A stretch of 40,074 nt of DNA from Microcaldota archaeon (lineage in GTDB: Archaea; Micrarchaeota; Micrarchaeia; Anstonellales; Bilamarchaeaceae). The stretch is taken from positions 1 to 40,074 of the forward strand of contig JAFGPA010000006.1 of NCBI GenBank assembly GCA_016926175.1, in the 5' to 3' direction. Shown in pieces: positions 24,216-32,712 of this stretch. Under the pieces are notes generated by a model. The model ran no database searches. It saw only the letters and a list, made by a program, of their open reading frames with translations, and was not told the DNA's origin. The position numbers and the translations under genes are program-made. How positions within the stretch are numbered: position 1 is the first letter of the stretch; every line of letters begins with the position of its first letter.

Positions 24216-24225
24216 TTACTATGTG
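24216..24225 (+). repeat. Second copy of TTACTATGTG, upstream of the serA-like promoter
   Basis: A 10-bp exact direct repeat of the sequence at 24068-24077. It lies about 30-40 bp before the serA-like TATA box, so both divergent units carry it near their promoters. Confidence 0.4.
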
Positions 24226-24256
24226 GGAAACAGTATGGAAGTGGTATAAGTAACAG

Positions 24257-24264
24257 ATTAAATT
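24257..24264 (+). promoter_or_regulatory. TATA box of the serA-like gene
   Basis: ATTAAATT centred about 24.5 bp before the ATG at 24285, with no ribosome-binding site between. Confidence 0.5.
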
Positions 24265-24284
24265 CTTGATGAAGAAAAGAAATC

Positions 24285-25151
24285 ATGCTAATCGTAATTT
24301 CAGATAATATGGAACAGCGGGTACTGGATGAAATCAGGGAACTGGGCACTGTGGAATATAAGCCCGAAAACCTTGAAAACTCCATAAGGAATGCAGATGT
24401 TCTCATCGTAAGAAGTGCAACAAAAGTTACTGCTGGTCTTTTGTCTAAAGCGGAAAAACTGAGGCTTGTTATAAGGGCGGGGGTTGGTACTGATAACATT
24501 GACCTTGCAGCTGCAAAGGAAAGAAAGGTGGCGGTTAAGAATACGCCGGAAGCTTCCACCAATGCAGTTGCTGAGCTTGCCCTTGGGGTTATAATAACAG
24601 GACTGAGGAATGTGCAGAAGGCACACCATCAGATGAAAAACGGGGAATGGAAGAAAAAGGAGCTTGTAGGAAATGAAATTGCAGGCAAAACACTTGGGGT
24701 CATAGGGTATGGAAGAATTGGACGGTCCCTTGCAGAAAAGGCAAAGGCACTGGGAATGAGGATAATTGCATACAATTCGCCTGCCCCGGATGGGAAGGAA
24801 TTTGTAGATCTTGACGCTTTGTTTGCGCAATCAGATGTCATTTCATTGCATGTACCTTTAACCGCACAAACAAAAAACATGATAAACAGGGAAGCAATTG
24901 CAAAGATGAAAGAGGGGGTTTTCATTGTCAATACCTCGAGAGGAGAGGTAATTGATGAGGAGGCCCTTTATGAAGGATGCAAAACAAAGCTTAAGGGAGC
25001 AGCTCTGGATGTCTACAAAAGCGAGCCTTACACAGGAAAACTGCTTGAACTGGACAATGTTTATTGCACCCCGCACATTGCTGCAAGCACAAAAGAAGCG
25101 CAGGAAAGGATAGGAAGGAGCATTGTTGATATCCTGAAAGAGTTTAAATAA
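24285..25151 (+). CDS. serA: D-3-phosphoglycerate dehydrogenase-like 2-hydroxyacid dehydrogenase, short form
   Basis: A 288-aa D-isomer-specific 2-hydroxyacid dehydrogenase. The core NAD domain has GYGRIGRSLAEKA. The catalytic triad is visible as Arg in NTSRGEVIDEEAL, Glu in KSEPYTGKL and His in CTPHIAAST. The N-terminal substrate domain includes IRAGVGTDNIDLAAA. It lacks the C-terminal ASB and ACT domains of long SerA, as in short archaeal forms. 3-phosphoglycerate is the likely substrate for serine synthesis, but glyoxylate or hydroxypyruvate cannot be excluded. An ATTAAATT box centred 24-25 bp before the ATG, with no Shine-Dalgarno, indicates a leaderless transcript. Confidence 0.88.
   Translation: MLIVISDNMEQRVLDEIRELGTVEYKPENLENSIRNADVLIVRSATKVTAGLLSKAEKLRLVIRAGVGTDNIDLAAAKERKVAVKNTPEASTNAVAELALGVIITGLRNVQKAHHQMKNGEWKKKELVGNEIAGKTLGVIGYGRIGRSLAEKAKALGMRIIAYNSPAPDGKEFVDLDALFAQSDVISLHVPLTAQTKNMINREAIAKMKEGVFIVNTSRGEVIDEEALYEGCKTKLKGAALDVYKSEPYTGKLLELDNVYCTPHIAASTKEAQERIGRSIVDILKEFK
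25143..25150 (+). promoter_or_regulatory. TATA box of the TPR gene
   Basis: TTTAAATA overlaps the last codons of the serA-like gene and is centred 26-27 bp before the TPR ATG. Confidence 0.5.
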
Positions 25152-25172
25152 ATCACCAAAGAAGAATTTTTA

Positions 25173-25649
25173 ATGGCAAAACTGAAGAAAGAATCTTATT
25201 TAGCCCAGATTTTTGCATACTTCAAGAATCACGAATATGAGAAAGCATATGAATTCGGGGAAGAGTTCACAGGAAGCCACCCGACTGAAATGATCTCCCA
25301 CCTGCTTCTTGCAAAGGCTGCATTCAGGCTGGAAAGATATGAAAAGGCCGCAGAAGAGGCAAGGGCAGCCTTCAACCTTGCAGCTTCACCTGAGGATATG
25401 GCAGTCTCGGCAATACTTGCAAGCACGGCATACTACCAGACAAAAGAATTCGGAAAGGGATATGAGCTGCTGGAGAAAATGAAAAAAATAAGGAATACCG
25501 AAGAGATAGAAAAGATGCTTTTTATACTCAGCATCGCAAAAAATGACCATAAAAAAGCAATGGAACACCTTGACGAATTGGCAAAAATAAACAGGAAAAC
25601 TGCTGAGGAACTTATTCTGGAATATCTACGAAAAACTCAAGAATCTTAA
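25173..25649 (+). CDS. TPR-repeat protein
   Basis: A 158-aa all-helical protein made of tetratricopeptide-like repeats. Examples are YFKNHEYEKAYEFGEEFTG, ARLE-type AFRLERYEKAAEEARAAF and YYQTKEFGKGYELLEKM. There is no signal peptide or membrane segment. It begins 21 bp after the serA-like stop. Its own TTTAAATA box (25143-25150) overlaps the serA stop and is centred 26-27 bp before the ATG, so it is probably transcribed separately without a leader. It is a likely protein-interaction scaffold whose partner is unknown. Confidence 0.85.
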   Translation: MAKLKKESYLAQIFAYFKNHEYEKAYEFGEEFTGSHPTEMISHLLLAKAAFRLERYEKAAEEARAAFNLAASPEDMAVSAILASTAYYQTKEFGKGYELLEKMKKIRNTEEIEKMLFILSIAKNDHKKAMEHLDELAKINRKTAEELILEYLRKTQES

Positions 25650-25653
25650 ATAC
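25645..25653 (+). promoter_or_regulatory. TATA box deciding the start of the 25674 gene
   Basis: CTTAAATAC overlaps the TPR stop and is centred about 25 bp before the ATG at 25674, arguing against the GTG at 25656. Confidence 0.5.
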
Positions 25654-25673
25654 TCGTGCACAAAATTGTTTTA

Positions 25674-26192
25674 ATGCCCATATCAGCAGAAAGTGAAAAA
25701 CCAGGAAAGGGAAAACGGGACAAAATAGGCAAGGAACCCATGCTAAGCAGTGGAATTGAAACTTTGACAAGAAACCAGATCATTGCAAGGCTCGGGAACA
25801 TCTGCAGCGGATGGAACGATACAGCCGGAAAAATATTGAATATTCCTGAAGAGATGTTTACAAAGAAAACGCAGTCCGCAGAAATTTTTTCTCGAGACAG
25901 GCAGGCAGATCCTTCAGAATTCATAGCATTTTTTCATTTTCGCGGACAACTCCCAAAGGCTAATGACCTGACTATTATGGCATATGAGACTTCCGGAAAT
26001 GCCTATATTGTGATTTATGATCCTGGAAAAAGAATTTTGTTCAGGGACCAGATATCCAGCTATCATTCCAAAAGCAGAAATAACTGGGAGGAAATGGAAA
26101 AATTAATGCAAAATATTGAAGGGAGAGCAGGAAAAGGGGAGATAGCAGTATATGACAATGTTGTAGGCTCTTCCAGAATAGTGAAAAGCTAA
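25674..26192 (+). CDS. Hypothetical protein, unknown family
   Basis: A 172-aa cytosolic protein. The ATG at 25674 (MPISAESEKPGKGKRDK) is chosen over the track GTG at 25656 because a CTTAAATAC box lies about 25 bp before it. A basic disordered N-terminus is followed by an alpha/beta domain (FIAFFHFRGQLPKANDLTIM, NAYIVIYDPGKRILF). No catalytic motif was recognised. It is convergent with the giant gene and overlaps its stop by 3 nt. It could be an accessory to that gene, but nothing in the sequence shows this. Confidence 0.7.
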   Translation: MPISAESEKPGKGKRDKIGKEPMLSSGIETLTRNQIIARLGNICSGWNDTAGKILNIPEEMFTKKTQSAEIFSRDRQADPSEFIAFFHFRGQLPKANDLTIMAYETSGNAYIVIYDPGKRILFRDQISSYHSKSRNNWEEMEKLMQNIEGRAGKGEIAVYDNVVGSSRIVKS

Positions 26193-29100
26193 TGGATATG
26201 TTCTGCCCTTCTGAATATCTGTCTCCAGATTTCCTGCCCGGGCAATTTTGTGCTTGTAGTCAGTCCCCAAAGTTCATTGAAAGCATCTATAGCTTCTTTT
26301 GCATTGAGGGCAGCCCTTCCATCGGGGAAGATAGTAACAACTGTGGAGCCGTTCACTGACTCCATTCTTATAAGGGACATCAGTGCAGTCCACTGGCCTT
26401 CTCTTGCAGCCGGACTGGGTTTTGGCATCTGATGCACTTCTGCAAGGTATTTATCAAAGGCAGACTGACCCTGGCCTTCCAGGAAGTATCGTTTCATGGT
26501 TTCCATATCTCCAGCAGAGAGTTTTCCTGTCGGAGCATAGCGCCTTAATCTTGCAAGAAAACCTTCCGGAAAGCGAATTCCTGTACCTATACCTATAGGC
26601 TGGCCATCGTAGGCAGCAATCCTCCGGGCAACATTTGTCCTGAATGCAGGATCCCTTCCTACAGAACGATACCATGTCTGGGCTCCTGCAAACATATCAG
26701 CTGCCGCCTCGCTGAAAGTATAGCTTCTGGAAACTGCCCCTGCATTGTTCAGGGCAGAATCAATAATTCTCACTGAAGGACCGATAGTGCCTGCATATTC
26801 CGACATCATTGCATTAAAGCTGAGGCCATCAGGCTTCATTCTTGCAAGGAAGCACGCACCAGTATCGGTGTCAATCCTTCCAACTTCATAAATATAGTAC
26901 CTGCCGTCTTTTGCCTTCATCACAATGCCTTCAACATTGCCTGCGAATTTTGGGGTTAGCGATCCGGATGCTGTAACACCTTCCTCAAACAACAGGTAAT
27001 TCCTTGATGCCAGCAGCTTGCCTGCATCTGCCCGGCTTATTTCTCCAAGCATGGAGAACATGTTCTGCCTGTGCGAATCATACAGGCCAACATTCATTAC
27101 ACCTGTCTGGGAAAACCCAAACCTGCGGAATATCAGTTTTCTTGCAGCAAGGGGATCGGTTTCAAGCAGGCTTCGGAATATTGGATTCTGGGCTATGAAT
27201 TCATCAAGATCTTTCATGGAAGTTGCACTTCTTGCCTGGAAGGTTATGGTAGTTCTTGCACGCGGAAGAGTTCCGCTGAAATTTGCCATGTGCTGCATAA
27301 GACCATATTCCTGGTAGCCCTCTGCACCAACCATGGCCAGCTGCCGGCCTCCGACCCGGGTAACAACCTGTGGAGCGGCAATTCCTGCTTCCATAACAAG
27401 TTCTGCACCAAACTTTTCAGCAGAAAGATTCTGCAGTTTCAGGATGAATGAAACCCTCTCTCCTGCCCTTGTTTCGGCCGTAACAATAAATGCGCCCTGA
27501 ACGCCTTTCTTATAGTCAAAAACCCGGATCTGGGATCCTGCAGGTATTTTCCGGCCTCCAAAAACAAGCCTTCCTTCTGAAACAAGCCTGGAAACGTTGC
27601 TGCTCAAAGCACCGAGAACATCTATTGATCCCAGGTTCATGGTGAAATTGGCAACGATACCTTCTGTTTCAAGCTTTTGTATTAGGGAAAAAACTCTTGA
27701 TGATGTGCTCCGGATATTTCTTTCCTGAAGTATGGCAATTGAAAGCTGGCTTGCAGTTTCCTCGGTTATAAGGCTCGTGTGGGAAAGTTCTGAAACACCG
27801 CGAAGATAACTAAGCCTTTGGGCAGCACTGGCCCTTCCGATGCTCAGTAGCCCCGAAAGAATCCTTTCCTGCTCTTGGTAAGAACGCGAAAGAAAATGCC
27901 TTATCACCGGACTGTTCAGGGCTTCTGGGCCTTCTGCCGTACCTATTGTTTTTTCTATTAATGAAACAAGGTTTTGGGATTCAGCAGGCAATTTCCTTGC
28001 TGCACTTGCTGCCTTTGCTGCAAGTGGAATGGCAGGCAGGAACATAAGCACATCTGTTGCAAGAATAAGAGGCTCTATTTTTCCGGTTCTGGACATTCTT
28101 GCAACATCTTCCCGTGTAACGAAAATTCCGGCGCCAACCGTTCCTGCTTCTGTCGATGTAACGAAAACAGGAGACAGCATTCTCATCGATGAAAGACCGA
28201 TAATGCCCATGCCAAGGGTAATCGCTCCTGATCGAAGATGTTCCAGGGCCTTCTTTTCCTGCTCTTCAGTATCGGCTGAAATATATGCGTAGGACCCCTG
28301 GCCAAGCTCCATCGTGCCATAGGCGGTTGCCCCTGCTGAAAGGCCGAACTGGACTGCTGAAGGGAGTGCACGCCATGCAACCTGACCAAGGCCGATTACT
28401 CCGCGCACTCCAAACCCTCCGGCTGCCAGAGTTACAGGATCATACCACACCCCTTGTATTGGCATATCAGTGAGTGCATTTTCAATGTCCCGGAGAGTCA
28501 GTTTGTAATAAGACTGGGCCTTTGCACCCAGCATTCCCACTTGATTGTCTATAGCATCAAAAGCTGAAGTTCCTGGATTTTTTTTCCCAAACATGCCTTC
28601 AAGAGTTCCGCCTGCCTTATGTATTTCAACTTCATCAGGACTGTAGCTGGCTATTATCCCCGAGGCAATTTTTACTGAATCATATTGCGCTTCCACAAGC
28701 AGAACATAATCGTCCATCTCTTCCTTGCCGGTTCGTGCACAGCCAGTTGCAGTTATGTTGCCCCGGGTCTTTTGCTCAAGATCTGAGAATTGCGCCCTCA
28801 TTTTTTTCAATATGGCTGATGATTCTGAAATGAACCTCTTTGAAGCTTCTGCCCTTGCCTTAACATAACTTTCAAAATTGGCAGAAATATTATAATACTT
28901 GAAGATCTCATTCGTTTTTGCAGCGGCTTTTCTTTGCAGGGAAAAAATCGCCTGTTCAAACCTTGAAGCTGTTTTCCTGAGAGGCGGCTCTTCGATTGCA
29001 GCAACTCTGTAAAAGAAAGCCTGCATAAAATGGCCTTCGATTCTCTGGTAGAATCCAATTGCATCTTTCCTGCGCTCTTCAAGAAAATATCTTGCCTTTA

Positions 29101-30505
29101 GCCCCGTAACGCCTTCAAAACCAACCCGGCCAAGCTCAACAGCAGCAGCCCTTACCCTTCGGATTGACTGGATAATACCGGCAAGACCTGTGCCTTCAGT
29201 AATGATCTGACTTGTTTTTTGGAATGCCAGCATGATTTCATCCTGCATTTTGTTGCTGTTCTTTCCGCTAACCTCAAGATCGAGTGCCTCTGTTATTTTT
29301 GCCTTTGCAAAGCTGGCATAGACACGGCCTTTTTCATAAAAAGCCTGCAAAACGCCTGAAAGACCCTTTTTCTTAAATTCTTCGTATGTCATTCCGGTTA
29401 TTTCCAGAAACTTTTTTTCGCTGAATTTCCCCTCTTCCTGAAAAATGCTGAATCCGGTAAGTGAAACTGCAACTCTCTCCAGGTCTTCTGCGCTTATATC
29501 TCCAAAAGATATGGAAAGTTGGGAAAGCTGAAGGTGCTGCAAAACAAGCCTGTTGATTCTGCTTGCTTTTTCGAGCTTGCCTTTTGCAACATATTCCTGC
29601 GCTTTCTCAAGATATTGTCCAAGAGTGCCTTCCTGCGCACCTGCAGAAACTGCCAGTGAAGTGCCGGCAAGGTTAAGGCTTGCAACTGCAGAAAGAAGCC
29701 TGGATTTTTCCATGTAATTGCGTGACATCTTCAGATAGCCCTGAACTGCTTCTGTTCCGTAATCCCGGGCCCTGGCAGCTAACCCCAGATAATATGACAT
29801 GGCAATTGCACGCTGTTTTGCCAAGCGCGGTTTGCCGGCTTCAATATCACGATAGATCTCCTGCTGCTGGATTTCTAGAAATTGCTTTTCTTCAGGGGAA
29901 ACGGAGGAGCTCTCAAGTTCTCTGGAAGCAACAACATATGCTGCAATCGCATCAATTGTTGCCTGTGTGGGGCTTTCCTGAAGCCTGGATACAAGAAGGG
30001 CTTTTTTATCTCCCTCAAGCGAAGCGGGAATATAATTCTCATTTCTGAGGATTATGGTTTCACCGTCAATAGAATAGGAGATACCAGATTCGCTGAGCTT
30101 ATCCCCGTTCTTTCTTATCCATTCGCCAAGCGCCTTGCCGGCAAGTGAAATTGCCTCAACGTTTCCTGAGAGAAACTCATTGAACTGCTGGTTGTCTTTT
30201 GGAGCTGGCGCGTGCCTAAAAATTTTGCCGTCTACTGCGCCCCCGTCATAAAATTTGAGCTCCATCTCAAAAGCCTGTGCCATAACCGGATTTATCTTCC
30301 TAAGCTGTTCGAGAAGCTGCTGACCCACCTGCCTCCGGAATTCCGGTTCCTGGTCTGCAAATTTTCTGCTTGCAGTACCTTCAATAAATTGTATCTCTGA
30401 ACTCAGCCAGTTTGGAGGAAGATTGTATTGTGCAGTAATCTGTCCGATAACATCTGTTGCAATCTGTCTTTTTTCTGCGGCAGTAAGATGCTGTTGCTTG
30501 GACAT
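26189..30505 (-). CDS. Giant protein of unknown function with hydrophobic centre and possible kinase-like region
   Basis: About 1438 aa from the ATG at 30505 (MSKQQHLTAAEKRQ). That start is favoured over 30520 because the AAATATATTT box is centred 26-27 bp before it. Residues 1-650 are largely helical and charged, rich in repeat-like helices around 180-330. Three hydrophobic stretches lie at about 690-840 (VRGVIGLGQVAWRAL, AITLGMGIIGLSSM, DVLMFLPAIPLAAKAA). From about 1000 on, SFILKL, a helix with Glu (EKFGAELVMEAG) and LYDSHRQNMF resemble the Lys, Glu and D-x-H-x-x-N elements of PI3/4-kinase/HipA-like folds. There is no signal peptide or known domain, and codon use looks like its neighbours. 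Function is unknown. Confidence 0.85.
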   Translation of the reverse strand: MSKQQHLTAAEKRQIATDVIGQITAQYNLPPNWLSSEIQFIEGTASRKFADQEPEFRRQVGQQLLEQLRKINPVMAQAFEMELKFYDGGAVDGKIFRHAPAPKDNQQFNEFLSGNVEAISLAGKALGEWIRKNGDKLSESGISYSIDGETIILRNENYIPASLEGDKKALLVSRLQESPTQATIDAIAAYVVASRELESSSVSPEEKQFLEIQQQEIYRDIEAGKPRLAKQRAIAMSYYLGLAARARDYGTEAVQGYLKMSRNYMEKSRLLSAVASLNLAGTSLAVSAGAQEGTLGQYLEKAQEYVAKGKLEKASRINRLVLQHLQLSQLSISFGDISAEDLERVAVSLTGFSIFQEEGKFSEKKFLEITGMTYEEFKKKGLSGVLQAFYEKGRVYASFAKAKITEALDLEVSGKNSNKMQDEIMLAFQKTSQIITEGTGLAGIIQSIRRVRAAAVELGRVGFEGVTGLKARYFLEERRKDAIGFYQRIEGHFMQAFFYRVAAIEEPPLRKTASRFEQAIFSLQRKAAAKTNEIFKYYNISANFESYVKARAEASKRFISESSAILKKMRAQFSDLEQKTRGNITATGCARTGKEEMDDYVLLVEAQYDSVKIASGIIASYSPDEVEIHKAGGTLEGMFGKKNPGTSAFDAIDNQVGMLGAKAQSYYKLTLRDIENALTDMPIQGVWYDPVTLAAGGFGVRGVIGLGQVAWRALPSAVQFGLSAGATAYGTMELGQGSYAYISADTEEQEKKALEHLRSGAITLGMGIIGLSSMRMLSPVFVTSTEAGTVGAGIFVTREDVARMSRTGKIEPLILATDVLMFLPAIPLAAKAASAARKLPAESQNLVSLIEKTIGTAEGPEALNSPVIRHFLSRSYQEQERILSGLLSIGRASAAQRLSYLRGVSELSHTSLITEETASQLSIAILQERNIRSTSSRVFSLIQKLETEGIVANFTMNLGSIDVLGALSSNVSRLVSEGRLVFGGRKIPAGSQIRVFDYKKGVQGAFIVTAETRAGERVSFILKLQNLSAEKFGAELVMEAGIAAPQVVTRVGGRQLAMVGAEGYQEYGLMQHMANFSGTLPRARTTITFQARSATSMKDLDEFIAQNPIFRSLLETDPLAARKLIFRRFGFSQTGVMNVGLYDSHRQNMFSMLGEISRADAGKLLASRNYLLFEEGVTASGSLTPKFAGNVEGIVMKAKDGRYYIYEVGRIDTDTGACFLARMKPDGLSFNAMMSEYAGTIGPSVRIIDSALNNAGAVSRSYTFSEAAADMFAGAQTWYRSVGRDPAFRTNVARRIAAYDGQPIGIGTGIRFPEGFLARLRRYAPTGKLSAGDMETMKRYFLEGQGQSAFDKYLAEVHQMPKPSPAAREGQWTALMSLIRMESVNGSTVVTIFPDGRAALNAKEAIDAFNELWGLTTSTKLPGQEIWRQIFRRAEHIH

Positions 30506-30526
30506 GAATCTAATTTGCATGACAAC

Positions 30527-30536
30527 AAATATATTT
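30527..30536 (-). promoter_or_regulatory. TATA box of the giant gene
   Basis: AAATATATTT centred 26-27 bp before the ATG at 30505, which decides that start against the ATG at 30520. Confidence 0.55.
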
Positions 30537-30540
30537 GTCT

Positions 30541-30888
30541 CTATTCTATTTCAGCTTCTACCACTTCTGGCTCTATTATGATTCCTTTTCCCGGTTCCAG
30601 GAAATCCCTGGGTATTTTGCCTTTGGGAAATACAACCGTGGTATTGTGTTTTATCGGAAATTGCAACTCTTCTGCAATGCGCACCATCTCGTGTGTCGGT
30701 ATGTAAAGTTTTGAAACCAGATATTTTATTGTGCCTTGGGAAGTAGTTTCTTCCATCACTGAAAGTCTGTGATTCTGGCGAAGCCCCTGGACATGTACCT
30801 TTACATCAGCATAGCCTTGCTTTAGGATCTGTTCCCTGTTTATGTTTACCAACTCCTTCGAAAAACAGTATGTCGTCCCCTTTTTCAA
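30541..30888 (-). CDS. Small hypothetical protein overlapping the NAD kinase 3' end, start uncertain
   Basis: Up to 115 aa, starting at a TTG at 30888 that lies 83 bp inside the NAD kinase gene in another frame. Shorter options are the TTG at about 30852 or GTG/ATG codons at about 30759. The distal part (VSKLYIPTHEMVRIAEEL, HNTTVVFPKGKIPRDFLEPG) has a protein-like pattern and continues well past the NAD kinase stop. The gene is therefore probably real, translated by coupling to NAD kinase. There is no known domain. A frameshifted extension of NAD kinase was considered; the kinase already appears complete, so two genes are favoured. Confidence 0.6.
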   Translation of the reverse strand: MKKGTTYCFSKELVNINREQILKQGYADVKVHVQGLRQNHRLSVMEETTSQGTIKYLVSKLYIPTHEMVRIAEELQFPIKHNTTVVFPKGKIPRDFLEPGKGIIIEPEVVEAEIE

Positions 30889-31522
30889 TCTTTACTTTTT
30901 CCCGGAAGTTTTTCACGAATATGCCGTCAATTACAAGAGCTGATTCCTCTTCTGTAGAAATCTGGAGAACCGCATCTTCCGGAACTGTTTTTGCAGAATA
31001 GCATCTCCTGTAGGGGCAGATAGGAACGACTACAAATTTTCTGGACAACGGGTCGATGGCTCCCCCCCCTGCAGAATAGGCATAGCCTGCGCTTCCAAGC
31101 GCAGTGGAAATTATTATCCCGTCGCCGCGAAAAGTGCTGTTATCAACGTTGATGGAAATTACACGATAGTCAGTTGCATGGAGCACCAGGTCATTGATAA
31201 CAGAATATTTTTTTCTGCCGACGGTTGCCTTAAGGGTCATCAGCTTCACCGATTTTTTTTTCAGAAGATTTATGATGCCCTTCCATTGCGATTTTTCCAG
31301 CTGGCAAAGATAGCTTCTGTTGCTTCCAATTCCGGCAACAACTCCCTGAAGGCGATTGCAGAAATTTCCGAACAGGATTGTACCGTCTCCACCGATGCAT
31401 ATGGTTGCGTCTGCTTCGCTATCAACTATTTCGTGGCCGTGGGATTGCAGAAAACAAGAAAGTTTATCCGAAAGCCCTACTGCCCATGGCTTCTTGGAAT
31501 TGTGTATGAGCTTGAGCTTCAT
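30806..31522 (-). CDS. nadK: NAD kinase (ATP-dependent)
   Basis: A 238-aa kinase producing NADP+. The diagnostic CIGGDGTILFGNF (GGDG) motif lies at about residue 40. The second signature, GDGIIISTALGSAGYAYSAGG, corresponds to the usual GDGxxxSTPTGSTAY, with Ala-Leu in place of Pro-Thr. INDLVLH takes the place of the NE motif, with Asp for Glu. The track start at 31582 adds a hydrophobic leader that overlaps ftsZ. The ATG at 31522 is preferred: it begins MKLKLIHNSKKPWA and is 26-27 bp after a TTTTATATTT box, so this gene is likely a separate leaderless transcript downstream of ftsZ. Confidence 0.9.
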   Translation of the reverse strand: MKLKLIHNSKKPWAVGLSDKLSCFLQSHGHEIVDSEADATICIGGDGTILFGNFCNRLQGVVAGIGSNRSYLCQLEKSQWKGIINLLKKKSVKLMTLKATVGRKKYSVINDLVLHATDYRVISINVDNSTFRGDGIIISTALGSAGYAYSAGGGAIDPLSRKFVVVPICPYRRCYSAKTVPEDAVLQISTEEESALVIDGIFVKNFREKVKIEKGDDILFFEGVGKHKQGTDPKARLC

Positions 31523-31543
31523 GAGAAAAAGAAGGTGCAAAAG

Positions 31544-31553
31544 AAATATAAAA
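31544..31553 (-). promoter_or_regulatory. TATA box of nadK and pyrimidine-rich ftsZ end
   Basis: TTTTATATTT on the minus strand, centred 26-27 bp before the ATG at 31522. The T-rich run around it directly follows the ftsZ stop and could also terminate ftsZ transcription. Confidence 0.5.
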
Positions 31554-31565
31554 TAAAGAGAAAAA

Positions 31566-32651
31566 TTAACCAAGGATTTCAAGGTCCCTGGAGTATTCCG
31601 GCATCATTGAAGTTTCTTCTTCCTCAACCATCGAAGATCCTGCAACTGAAGCGCCTTTAACTCCGGTTACGATTGCAACTATTTCAAGCTTGCTCTCGTA
31701 ATTCTGCATGATTCTGGCACCCCATTTGACATTCGCCTCGGAATCCATCTTCTCGGTTATAATCTCTCCTGCCTTGATAGCATCACCAAGGGTAAGGTCG
31801 GAACCGCCTGAAATGTGTATGAGTGCGCCCTTTGCACCTTCGAAATCAACATCAAGAAGCCTGTTCTTGATAACACCCTGGGCTGCTCCGGTAACCTTGT
31901 CGTTTCCTTTGCCTTCGCCTACTGCAATGAAACCGACTCCTCCACCTTCCATGATTGCCCTTACATCTGCAAAGTCAATGTTGATCAATGATGGCTGGGT
32001 AATCGTCCAGACAAGACCGGAAATTGCCCTTGCAAGGATTTCATCGGCAACTGCGAATGCTTCTGCCATCGGAAGGTTTGGAACAAGTTGCACGAGCCTG
32101 TTATTGTCAAGAATAATTACAGAATCGCATGATTTCTTCAACAGCTTGATACCTTCCTCTGCTTTTTTCTTTCTTGCCCTTTCCAGAGCAAACGGGTAGG
32201 TAACCATGGCAACTACAATTGCGCCCTGCTCTTTTGCAATCTGTGCTACAATAGGTGCAGCTCCGCCACCGGTACCGCCGCCCATACCAGCACATACGAA
32301 TACAAGGTGTGCATTTTCAAGGGATTTTTCAATCAATGGCCTGTCTACTTCTGCAGATTTGGCACCTACATCGGGGTAGCCGCCTGCACCAAGACCTTTT
32401 GTAACTGATTTGCCTATAAGGATCTTTTGCGCTCTTTCATGAACAATGTTCAGGTGCTGCTTATCAGTATTGATTGCAACGAGGTCGCTTCCTTTAACGC
32501 CTGATTTTATCAGTCTGTTAATGGTGTTATTTCCTGCACCGCCAATACCGATGGTGACAATTTTGATTGTCTCTGAACTCATCGCTTCTTTTCCTGAATC
32601 TTCCTTTTCCGGGGACGTTTCGCCCATAACGGATCTTACCAAGTCTTCCAT
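31566..32651 (-). CDS. ftsZ: Cell division GTPase FtsZ (FtsZ2-like)
   Basis: A 361-aa tubulin-family GTPase forming the division ring. [13 protein letters not shown] is the first nucleotide loop. The tubulin signature appears as [11 protein letters not shown], with Gly where GGGTG[ST]G normally has Ser/Thr. The T7 region is [11 protein letters not shown], with the synergy Asp of the GTPase site. [12 protein letters not shown] and NVKWGARI resemble archaeal FtsZ2. The short tail ends [10 protein letters not shown] and may be the partner-binding peptide. The ATG at 32651 with AAAGGTG upstream is preferred over the track GTG at 32660. A CTTAAAT box at about 32716 gives a leader of about 40 nt that begins with a perfect inverted repeat. 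Confidence 0.97.
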   Translation of the reverse strand: MEDLVRSVMGETSPEKEDSGKEAMSSETIKIVTIGIGGAGNNTINRLIKSGVKGSDLVAINTDKQHLNIVHERAQKILIGKSVTKGLGAGGYPDVGAKSAEVDRPLIEKSLENAHLVFVCAGMGGGTGGGAAPIVAQIAKEQGAIVVAMVTYPFALERARKKKAEEGIKLLKKSCDSVIILDNNRLVQLVPNLPMAEAFAVADEILARAISGLVWTITQPSLINIDFADVRAIMEGGGVGFIAVGEGKGNDKVTGAAQGVIKNRLLDVDFEGAKGALIHISGGSDLTLGDAIKAGEIITEKMDSEANVKWGARIMQNYESKLEIVAIVTGVKGASVAGSSMVEEEETSMMPEYSRDLEILG

Positions 32652-32674
32652 AATATTCACCTTTAGTCGCCTTT

Positions 32675-32690
32675 TCCCAAATGTTTGGGA
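32675..32690. promoter_or_regulatory. Inverted repeat at the 5' end of the ftsZ leader
   Basis: TCCCAAATGTTTGGGA: 7-bp perfect arms around 2 bases, placed at the predicted ftsZ transcription start (about 26 bp after the TATA box). Either an operator or a 5' RNA hairpin. Confidence 0.45.
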
Positions 32691-32712
32691 GTACCGAATA
32701 ACGATTTTGGCG

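Noticed and set aside
24018-24284. Possible RNA gene or CRISPR-like repeats between the ACT and serA-like units
   Set aside because: Only a 10-bp repeat pair and a 13-bp palindrome are present; no cloverleaf, regular spacing or C/D-box pattern could be built.
31522-31582. Hydrophobic N-terminal extension of NAD kinase suggesting a membrane form
   Set aside because: It comes from T-rich promoter/terminator DNA overlapping the ftsZ end; the ATG at 31522 has the correctly spaced TATA box.
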